Both the position numbers and the translations under genes were made by a program. 64,000 nucleotides of DNA from Ruminiclostridium cellulolyticum H10 (GTDB taxonomy: Bacteria > Bacillota > Clostridia > Acetivibrionales > DSM-1351). Positions 1-6,686 of the stretch are shown here, one piece after another (the first letter of the stretch is position 1; each line of letters begins with the position of its first letter). Under the pieces are notes generated by a model, which saw only the letters and a list, made by a program, of their open reading frames with translations, was not told the origin of the DNA and ran no database searches. The stretch spans positions 3,723,501 through 3,787,500 of the forward strand of contig NC_011898.1 of the NCBI RefSeq assembly GCF_000022065.1, in the 5' to 3' direction.

Positions 1-13
1 TTACAGCAGTAAA

Positions 14-43
14 TTGTCAATGTATTGCTACCTGTGCTAAAAT
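14..43 (+). promoter_or_regulatory. Possible promoter of the GntR-family gene
   Basis: A TTGTCA-like -35 (14-19) and TAAAAT -10 (38-43) are separated by 18 bases, 30 bases before the start codon. This is a moderate match to a housekeeping promoter. The window edge hides what lies further upstream. Confidence 0.4.
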
Positions 44-73
44 TGAATAAAGTTTCAAACATAGGAGATTACC

Positions 74-751
74 ATGAATCCATTTCAAAGAAATGTACTT
101 CCACTTAAAGAAGTAATTTATATAGAAGTTAAAAATAGAATACTAAATCTTGAGTATAAACCCGGGCAAATGATAAGCGAGACAGAAATATCCGAGCTTC
201 TCAATGTCAGCAGGACACCTGTAAGGGAAGTATTTATACGTCTTTCCTTAGAAAAGCTGATTGATATATACCCCCAAAAAGGTACCTTTGTATCACTGGT
301 AGACCTTTCTTATGTAAAGGAAAGTGTTTATATGAGAAACATTCTGGAATGTCAGATAGCAGGCGAAATAATCAACAGCGGATTAAAGACTTTACCTGCT
401 GAAATAAAAAAGAACATAGGGTTACAGAAATATCTCGTTGAAAATGAAGGCAATATAGAAGAATTTCTGGAACTTGATAACGACTTTCACAAGGTTATTT
501 TCAAGGCTGTAAACCATGATACAATATGGGACATTATAAGTACAACCAGAATCCACTACAATAGATTCAGGCTTTTAACAATGTATGAGCCGGAAATGAT
601 GAAAAAAGTGTATCAAGAGCATTTCGACATTATGAATAAAATTGAAGAGGGGGACAAAAAAGGCTGCAATGCGTTACTCAAGCAGCATCATTACAACGGT
701 CTCGAGCATACAGATATCCTAAAGGAAAAGTACCCGGGATACTTTCTGTAA
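74..751 (+). CDS. GntR-family transcriptional regulator, FCD type
   Basis: A 225-residue DNA-binding regulator. An N-terminal winged helix-turn-helix lies at about residues 10-75; the GntR pattern ETEISELLNVSRTPVRE followed by a G-T-F wing is plain. It is followed by an all-helical FCD ligand domain. Likely metal-ligand residues of FCD domains are visible as the D..H pair in the segment DNDFHKVIF and later histidines in QEHFD and KQHH. Such proteins respond to small organic acids, and the ligand cannot be read from sequence. The ATG start has an AGGAGA site 8 bases upstream. The next gene is convergent and separated by a palindromic repeat, so the target may lie left of the window. Confidence 0.9.
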   Translation: MNPFQRNVLPLKEVIYIEVKNRILNLEYKPGQMISETEISELLNVSRTPVREVFIRLSLEKLIDIYPQKGTFVSLVDLSYVKESVYMRNILECQIAGEIINSGLKTLPAEIKKNIGLQKYLVENEGNIEEFLELDNDFHKVIFKAVNHDTIWDIISTTRIHYNRFRLLTMYEPEMMKKVYQEHFDIMNKIEEGDKKGCNALLKQHHYNGLEHTDILKEKYPGYFL

Positions 752-752
752 G

Positions 753-1050
753 ATAATGGCATAGTTTTTCTGTTCAACACCAGTACTCCCGTATGAAATT
801 ATATCAATGATTGCTTCCAAGATATTTGCAAGAGTTCATAGCGGCTGCTCATCTTAGGATATTTTACCGTCGCTCACATTCATCGTCCACGATTCATTGT
901 GTCGCTAAAACCTACATCGTGATAGGTTTTCCGGTAAAATATCCGTATTCGCCGATAAACAACTGCAAATATCTTTAACCAAGCTTCCATTGATACAATT
1001 TATACTAGCGTACAAGTTAAAAAGACATAAATTTATTTTGCGACAAACCC
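753..1050. repeat. Long imperfect palindromic repeat element, copy 1
   Basis: Non-coding stretch between convergent genes that folds back on itself. The left arm (about 781-869) is an imperfect inverted copy of the right arm (about 931-1014). Paired blocks include ggatattttacc (857-868) with ggtaaaatatcc (933-944), gatatttgca (821-830) with tgcaaatatc (964-973), and tatcaatg with cattgata. The centre holds a smaller hairpin around aaaacctacatcgtgatagg. The right end, attttgcgacaaaccc (1035-1050), matches the terminal repeat of a second copy at 45645-45781. It looks like a MITE or other dispersed structured repeat. The left boundary is uncertain. Confidence 0.7.
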
Positions 1051-1057
1051 ATTTTCC

Positions 1058-1783
1058 CTACATACTGACTTTGCGGCTTCTGGTTACTTCGAACTTTTCC
1101 AGCCAGCCTTTTTTAAATTTAAGTGAAATAAAGCCGGTAATACTGGTGGCGAGTGCTCCAAGAGAATCAACTATAAGGTCCTTCATAGTATCAGCCAAAG
1201 CTGCTCTTCCCACCATAGGACTTCCATCCTCATGGGCAAATTTCTGCATATTCAACCCAAGCAGCTTGTCAAAGGCAAATTCATATATCTCCCACAATGC
1301 GCCTATTGCCAATGCGAAAGAAAAGGCAAAAGCTGCAACAAACAAAGGACTCAGGTTTATTTGTACCTTTTCAGAATCATTTAAAAGCTTTACGATAGAA
1401 AACCCGAGTGCTCCTATCATTGCACCACTGAAGGTATGGAGGACAGTGTCCCAGTGGGGTATCTTGTAGTAAAAACTTCTGACCTCACCAAGGTATATTG
1501 CTGCATAAAGGAAAAATACAAAAACTATGTGCATAAAGCCGGGAATATTAATCCTCCATTTTCTTTCAATAATTGATGGAAGAAACATTATAATCATACC
1601 CATAATACACTGAATGAGCATTAAGACATAATCACTTCTCAGTTTAACAAATTCTTCTCCCAAAACAGGCTTTGATGGTGCAGTAATAACATTAACCAGG
1701 GAAAAGCCCGTGGATAAAACTAATGTGGCAAAGACAAACCAAAACGTAGTCTTTTCCCAATTTATTTTTTTCTTTATAAAAAT
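1058..1783 (-). CDS. DUF2238 (YjdF-like) membrane protein, apparent ATT start
   Basis: Multi-spanning membrane protein. The C-terminal half carries patterns typical of the DUF2238/YjdF family: HTFSGAMIGALGF, GALWEIYEFAFDKLLG and DTMKDLIVDSLGAL. The function of the family is unknown. The only usual start codon, TTG at 1663, has no ribosome site and cuts off a well-formed first membrane helix. The frame stays open upstream to a perfect GAGGTGAT site, 3 bases before an ATT at 1783-1781, which gives a 241-residue protein with an extra N-terminal helix (about residues 11-35). No ATG, GTG or TTG exists in frame between that site and 1663. A rare ATT (or ATA at 1777) start is therefore inferred. Confidence 0.8.
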   Translation of the reverse strand: MFIKKKINWEKTTFWFVFATLVLSTGFSLVNVITAPSKPVLGEEFVKLRSDYVLMLIQCIMGMIIMFLPSIIERKWRINIPGFMHIVFVFFLYAAIYLGEVRSFYYKIPHWDTVLHTFSGAMIGALGFSIVKLLNDSEKVQINLSPLFVAAFAFSFALAIGALWEIYEFAFDKLLGLNMQKFAHEDGSPMVGRAALADTMKDLIVDSLGALATSITGFISLKFKKGWLEKFEVTRSRKVSM

Positions 1784-1891
1784 AGTATCACCTCATAAAA
1801 TTAAATAATCTATATAAATATTTAAATCGTCTTAATGAATACTTTATAACAGTGAAAATTCATGGTCAAGTTTAATTTTTGCCTGTTAAGC

Positions 1892-1948
1892 TAAAAACAA
1901 GCCGCATAATTATGCCAACTGTAGATTGACACTGATTGTGCGGCTCAT
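1892..1948 (-). terminator. Terminator of the secreted Ig/subtilase genes
   Basis: On the minus strand, gccgcacaat (1944-1935) pairs with attatgcggc (1910-1901), one mismatch, across a 24-base loop. A T-rich run (ttgttttta) follows. It lies 45 bases after the stop of the Ig-like gene. Confidence 0.65.
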
Positions 1949-1992
1949 GGTATAAATGGTCTGCAAATCATTTATAAGACTTAGTATAGACT

Positions 1993-3078
1993 TCAATTCA
2001 CCCCAGTGCTTACTTTTATCTCTATTTTACTTTTGACTTCATTGCCATACTTATCAACCGCAGTTAATTCAAAAGTGATGTCCCTACTGGATGCAACTGT
2101 TATTCCTCCGTTTGGCTGCCTGTTAAGAAGTTTATTACCGTAGTTTGTTGTCAAGTAGCAATGGTCCGCATATTCACTTGTCCATGAAAGTTTGAACATT
2201 TCACCTTTTGTGATAGAAGGCTTGTCTACTGTGAAGCTTGTGATGACAGGTTTCTTTACTTTTACGGTTATTTGCTTACTCTTGACAATTCCGTCATAAG
2301 TAGTTGCTTCCAGAGTATATGTTGTAGTTTGCTGGGGTGAAACCTTTAATGTTCCGGTAAGAGGCAAGTGGCCTTCATCTTCAAGGCCCACTATTTTTAT
2401 TGTCTGGAATCCCGGTGCATTCCAGGAAAGAGTCGCGGAATCCCCGGGGTCTAATTCATACTTATCAGCTGAGAAATCCGTTATTTCGGGTTCATTGACC
2501 TTAACAGTAACTTCACCCTTAACTACACCTCCATCCAGTCCGTATGCAGTAAGTGTGTATGTAGTTGTTTTAAGTGGCTGAATTTGTATAGATTCAAAAG
2601 TAGGGAGATCCTTCTCTGTTAATTCAGGAATACTTACATCGGTTGCACCTGATACATCCCATGAAAGCTCAACAGTTTCACCGGCAGAAATTTCATTTCT
2701 CGAAACGGTAAATTTCTTTATTTCCAGGTGCTCCAAATTAACAGTAATACTTCTGCTTGTTACCTCACCATTGGCGTCATAGGCCTTCAATGTAAATGTG
2801 GTTGTTTCCATTAGCCATACTTCCAAGGAACCTTCGTGGGATAATCCCTGCCCGGCCATATTTGTAATCTCTACTTTGTCTGCATTAAGTACCTTCCAAC
2901 TTATAGTAACAGACTGGTTTGGAGTTATGTTATAAGAATCTGCATCAAATCTGACAATTTGTACATTACTTTGCTGAACTGTACCGTCTTCCGCAAAAGA
3001 TAATATACTTGTACCTGTTATAAACATCGCTGCAATACATATAACAACAATAATTTTAGTAAACTTACTTTTTGACAT
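1993..3078 (-). CDS. Secreted protein with four Ig-like repeats (361 aa)
   Basis: A signal peptide (basic N-terminus, hydrophobic core to about residue 28, then SFAEDG) is followed by about four beta-sandwich repeats of roughly 80 residues. Each repeat has the pattern P-G-(D/E)-x-(A/V)-x-L-S-W near its start and TTTYTLxAxGxDG near its end. These are Ig-like domains common in surface proteins. No catalytic residues or membrane or wall anchor were seen, so it is probably secreted and binding or structural. The ATG at 3078 has an AAGGAGG site 8 bases upstream; a GTG/ATG 33 bases earlier lies inside the end of the subtilase gene and is not preferred. It is the last gene of the operon, 14 bases after the subtilase stop. 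Confidence 0.85.
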   Translation of the reverse strand: MSKSKFTKIIVVICIAAMFITGTSILSFAEDGTVQQSNVQIVRFDADSYNITPNQSVTISWKVLNADKVEITNMAGQGLSHEGSLEVWLMETTTFTLKAYDANGEVTSRSITVNLEHLEIKKFTVSRNEISAGETVELSWDVSGATDVSIPELTEKDLPTFESIQIQPLKTTTYTLTAYGLDGGVVKGEVTVKVNEPEITDFSADKYELDPGDSATLSWNAPGFQTIKIVGLEDEGHLPLTGTLKVSPQQTTTYTLEATTYDGIVKSKQITVKVKKPVITSFTVDKPSITKGEMFKLSWTSEYADHCYLTTNYGNKLLNRQPNGGITVASSRDITFELTAVDKYGNEVKSKIEIKVSTGVN

Positions 3079-3092
3079 ATTAATATTCCTCC

Positions 3093-4991
3093 TTAATTTG
3101 ATTCGGTCCATGCAAGACTTATCTGTTCGCTGTCGTTGGTCAATGCATAACCTTCTACCATTATTTTGTATTCACCTGACATTGTGGGGGTAAACTCCAC
3201 AACTTCCAGATTATTATTCGCCGACATAGAGTATCCTACCTGATTGCCTTCAGGATCAAAAACTTCAAGATCAAGATCTGATAGTTCCCTCTCAACAACG
3301 TTTTGTGAAGAATCAGGTATTATATTGTTTTTCAGCCAAGAAAGACTTACCCTAACCGACTGTGTGTCATCAGCATTTACTCCAATGTTGTGAATGTACG
3401 GGAACTGGCTTTCTGTAAGGTTTTCCGTAAGGAAATGCGAGCCGCTTAAGCAATTGTATATAGATAGTGCATCGATTACTCCTGCTCCTTCCTTATCGGA
3501 TAAAGAAGGACTCATTGAATAAATCCCATAATCATCCGTGGTCTTATGTAACGTTGCGGCTGTAGTAACAGCTTTCATAACACTGTTTCTCGGAAATATG
3601 TTAGGAAAAGCACCGAGCATTTGTGCCAGTACACCTGTAACATGGGGTGCTGAAATACTGGTGCCAGCCTGTGATAAATATCCTGCAACGTCTACTGACT
3701 CTCCGGGAGCAGTCAGGTCAGGTTTAAACGGGTATGGATTTTCGGAATTTTCATTTTCCGTATAACAGCTGAAAGGTGAAAATATATCATCCAGCCAATT
3801 AGGTTCATTAATAGAATCGTTATCGTTCATTGACCCAACGGTAAAAGCATTGTAGGCCATCCCCGGGTCAGATATACCTAAATTATCTAGTCTTTTATTT
3901 CCCGAACTTTTTACAAATATTACGTCATGCTGTATGCTTATATGGTCAATCCATTTTGCCATGTCGGTATACTCGCCCCTGACATCGCTGTATCCGGCAC
4001 TATAATTTATGACGTAAACTCCCTGGTCAATGAGCCACTCAATTTTCTCATAATCACCCAGTCTCGATGAGGCAGTTGCTACATATGCTGTTGCACCAGG
4101 TGCAATCCCTTCCGTTTGTCCTACTATTATGCTGGTGACAATTGTAGCATGGGTTGAACGTCTTCTGTTGGCAGTACTTTCAGGGACATCAAATATAATG
4201 TTGCTGTCTGTTAGCTGCGTATTATCCAAGTTTGGATAACCAACTTCAAGTATTCCAATGGGTACGCCATCTCCTCTTAAGTTTAAGTTATCTTTTACGT
4301 ATTTGGAATTTATATTTGGTATACTATTGTATGTATCTTCTTCTTTTGTACTGTCTACAAATAAATCCATTTCCTGAACTTGCATATTTTTACTTAATTT
4401 CTCAATATCCATATTAGTTAGTCTTATTATAATTAATGGAGAGTATTGGCTTTCAAACAGCTCCTCCTCATTATTGATATATTCTTTAACAAACTGACTA
4501 TTACTCTTCTTATATTCCTCTTTGGACTTTATACGTTTCTCTTTTATATATTCCTTAATTTTTTCAGGTTTTTCGTCTTTTATATCTTTAATTTTTAGTT
4601 TATCCTTTACATATTTCTCTACCTCATTATGATCTATGTCATTGATGTGCACTGCTACAGGTATCTCCTCATCACTTGAGGATTTCTTGATTTTCTCTTT
4701 GAGTTTTTTTGAAAGCTTATCCTTCTCAAAGAGTTTACCGTGTTTTTCCTTGCTATACTCTTCAATAGAACCGTCCTTAAAAATAACAATATCTTTTATA
4801 TCCTGATTATTAAAAATTGCCTTCGCAAGCTTTACACCATTTACTTCCTTTATAATTTGTAGTTTAGTTATCTCCGTTAATGAATAGGGAGCTGAATCGG
4901 TTTCTGCAGACTCTACATACGAAGTAAGCGGGTACACTGCTAAGAATATTAATATAAACGGGATAACTAAGAACTTTTTGAAACCTGACAT
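3093..4991 (-). CDS. Secreted subtilisin-family (S8) peptidase, Glu in place of catalytic Asp
   Basis: 632 residues: signal peptide (1-29), a very Lys/Glu-rich pro-region (about 45-205), a subtilase domain (about 235-480) and a C-terminal beta-sandwich resembling pre-peptidase C-terminal domains (about 530-630). Catalytic motifs: His281 in STHATIVTSII, oxyanion Asn365 in KSSGN, and Ser447 in GTSISAPHVTG. The strand that normally carries the Asp (usually DTG or DSG) reads GILEVGYP, with Glu249 at that place. His and Ser motifs are intact, so it may still be active with altered pH behaviour. It is flanked on both sides by secreted Ig-like repeat proteins; processing of these proteins is an inference only. 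The start has AAAGGAG 7 bases upstream. Confidence 0.88.
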   Translation of the reverse strand: MSGFKKFLVIPFILIFLAVYPLTSYVESAETDSAPYSLTEITKLQIIKEVNGVKLAKAIFNNQDIKDIVIFKDGSIEEYSKEKHGKLFEKDKLSKKLKEKIKKSSSDEEIPVAVHINDIDHNEVEKYVKDKLKIKDIKDEKPEKIKEYIKEKRIKSKEEYKKSNSQFVKEYINNEEELFESQYSPLIIIRLTNMDIEKLSKNMQVQEMDLFVDSTKEEDTYNSIPNINSKYVKDNLNLRGDGVPIGILEVGYPNLDNTQLTDSNIIFDVPESTANRRRSTHATIVTSIIVGQTEGIAPGATAYVATASSRLGDYEKIEWLIDQGVYVINYSAGYSDVRGEYTDMAKWIDHISIQHDVIFVKSSGNKRLDNLGISDPGMAYNAFTVGSMNDNDSINEPNWLDDIFSPFSCYTENENSENPYPFKPDLTAPGESVDVAGYLSQAGTSISAPHVTGVLAQMLGAFPNIFPRNSVMKAVTTAATLHKTTDDYGIYSMSPSLSDKEGAGVIDALSIYNCLSGSHFLTENLTESQFPYIHNIGVNADDTQSVRVSLSWLKNNIIPDSSQNVVERELSDLDLEVFDPEGNQVGYSMSANNNLEVVEFTPTMSGEYKIMVEGYALTNDSEQISLAWTESN

Positions 4992-5028
4992 TTTCCATTC
5001 TCCTTTGGTTTATTTAGTCTAAAAAAAA

Positions 5029-5075
5029 GTTACCTATAAAAATAGGGACGATCCTTAAGATACCGTCCCTATTTT
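5029..5075 (-). terminator. Intercistronic terminator between Ig-like gene and subtilase gene
   Basis: On the minus strand, aaaatagggacg (5075-5064) pairs perfectly with cgtccctatttt (5050-5039), followed by a T-rich tract. It lies between the 438-residue Ig-like gene and the subtilase start at 4991. The remaining gap of under 50 bases shows no clear new promoter, so downstream genes may depend on read-through. Confidence 0.75.
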
Positions 5076-5086
5076 CAAAAATTTAA

Positions 5087-6403
5087 TTATTTATCAACAA
5101 CTTCTATTGTAATATTTTTTACTGCTACATTACCATCTGCATCAACTGCGGTTAAAGTAAATATTGTAGTTTTGTTTGGAGTCATGGATAAGGATCCGTT
5201 GGTATTTACTTTAGGTATCTTTTGTCCACGATCTGTTTCAAGGGAGCATGTAACGGCATTCTTTGTAGCCCATGTGAGCTTAACCATTTCTCCCTTCTTG
5301 ATTGTAGTTTTGCTTGCTTCAAATTTGGTTATTAAAGGAGATGTTACAGTTATTGTTAATTCCTTTGTTACAATAGTACCATCATAACCTTCAGCCTTAA
5401 GAACATAAGTAGTTGTCATTAAAGGCCAGACCTCCAGAGTACCAGTTAATTCTGATCCCTTTTCTATACCAATAATTTCGATTGATTTTGCATTTTTTAC
5501 TTCCCATGCCAGATTAACTGTTTCTCCAGGTACAACTTCTGTGTTGTCAGCCGTAAAGCTTACAATTTCAGGAGCCTTAACTTTTACCTCTACCTGCTGC
5601 CTCACAACTTTTCCGTCGTAACCCTTCACTTCGAGAGTGTAAGTTGTTGTAACAAACGGATTTACAATTAAAGTACCGGGAACTGCCTGAATGTCTTTTC
5701 CTGCTTCTTTGATTACTGCACTTTCAGCGTTTGCAATATCCCAAGCAAGTGTTACATCTTCTCCGGGATCAACTTCTGTCTTGTCTGCTGTAAAGCTGTT
5801 GATTACAGCGTCTTTGACCTTAACTTCCATCTGTTTTGTAACTTTTTCTCCATCAAAACCAATGGCACTGAGCTCATATGTTGTTGTAACAAATGGATTT
5901 ACGGTTAATGTACCCTGTGGTGCATAAAGTTTGTCGTTGTTGTCACCTTTCAGTGCATTTATTGATACGCCATCAGTATTAAATACATCCCACGAAAGAG
6001 TTACGTCTTCGCCGGGAGCGACTTCTGTCTTATCAGCGGTGAAGTTCTTGATTTCCGCAGTACCAACCTTTACAGTAACACTTTTTATTATTTCTTCACC
6101 GTTAAAACCATAGGCGTGTAGTGTGTATGTAGTTGTAACCATAGGCCAGACTTCAATAGAATCCTCAGATATACACTCTACATCCTTCTCTTCACCTGTT
6201 ATTACTACTTCTCTAGCACCAAGTACTCTCCAGCTGAGAGTAACAGTTTCACCGAATGCAACATTTTCTGAACTTGCCTTAAAAAATGCTATTTTGGGTG
6301 CCTTTACCGGTTCTGCCGCAAAAACACTCGAGCTTATACAAATAAAAAGCAGTGCAAACACGCACAAAAAAGATATGGCCCTGGAAGTTTTCTTTCCAAA
6401 CAT
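5087..6403 (-). CDS. Secreted protein with five Ig-like repeats (438 aa)
   Basis: A signal peptide (1-29, ending SSVFAAEP) is followed by five Ig-like repeats of about 80 residues, the same type as in the 361-residue protein downstream. Repeats carry P-G-E-x-V-x-L-(A/S)-W and TTTYxLxAxGxDG. Two middle repeats are close to each other even at DNA level (for example around 5644-5680 and 5880-5915), suggesting recent duplication. There is no enzyme motif, SLH or sortase signal. It is probably an exported binding or structural protein. The ATG follows GAGGAGGGTGAG at a good distance, behind a strong promoter at 6483-6511. Confidence 0.85.
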   Translation of the reverse strand: MFGKKTSRAISFLCVFALLFICISSSVFAAEPVKAPKIAFFKASSENVAFGETVTLSWRVLGAREVVITGEEKDVECISEDSIEVWPMVTTTYTLHAYGFNGEEIIKSVTVKVGTAEIKNFTADKTEVAPGEDVTLSWDVFNTDGVSINALKGDNNDKLYAPQGTLTVNPFVTTTYELSAIGFDGEKVTKQMEVKVKDAVINSFTADKTEVDPGEDVTLAWDIANAESAVIKEAGKDIQAVPGTLIVNPFVTTTYTLEVKGYDGKVVRQQVEVKVKAPEIVSFTADNTEVVPGETVNLAWEVKNAKSIEIIGIEKGSELTGTLEVWPLMTTTYVLKAEGYDGTIVTKELTITVTSPLITKFEASKTTIKKGEMVKLTWATKNAVTCSLETDRGQKIPKVNTNGSLSMTPNKTTIFTLTAVDADGNVAVKNITIEVVDK

Positions 6404-6464
6404 TCTAAACTCACCCTCCTCAATTTTAACTTACAAATATTCAATTGCTAAAACTTTTTGTAAA

Positions 6465-6474
6465 CCTGCGCAGG
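6465..6474. promoter_or_regulatory. Perfect 10-bp GC palindrome near the transcription start
   Basis: The palindrome cctgcgcagg lies 9 bases beyond the -10 box of the Ig-like gene promoter, about where transcription would begin. It is GC-rich in AT-rich surroundings and could be an operator or a stabilising 5' hairpin. There is no known match. Confidence 0.3.
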
Positions 6475-6482
6475 CTCTTTAC

Positions 6483-6511
6483 ATTTTACTTTTTTATGTA
6501 TAAACTGTCAA
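6483..6511 (-). promoter_or_regulatory. Promoter of the Ig-like / subtilase operon
   Basis: On the minus strand, TTGACA (6511-6506), 17 bases, then TAAAAT (6488-6483): a near-consensus housekeeping promoter about 80 bases before the 438-residue Ig-like gene. Confidence 0.7.
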
Positions 6512-6523
6512 TTGTTTCCACTA

Positions 6524-6612
6524 ATAAAAATCACCCATTTTCTTAGTAAATTGGTCCCAGGCACTAGTGAAATAATACCCGGCTTGGGAACCCCATTTAA
6601 GAAAATGAGTGA
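6524..6612 (-). terminator. Terminator of adhE, with nested hairpin
   Basis: The outer stem pairs 6531-6545 with 6598-6612 (15 pairs, one mismatch). An inner stem pairs ggtcccaggc with gcttgggaacc. On the minus strand the outer stem is followed by tttttatt. It lies 75 bases after the adhE stop. It is longer and more elaborate than a minimal terminator. Confidence 0.7.
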
Positions 6613-6686
6613 CTTTAATTATAATTAAATAGGAAATATTTTCGTTGTTACCACGTGCCCGGTACAAAACCGGAACCAAATGTTTC

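Noticed and set aside
990-1469. A 159-codon plus-strand frame
   Set aside because: It spans the repeat element and the antisense of the DUF2238 gene; no family pattern.
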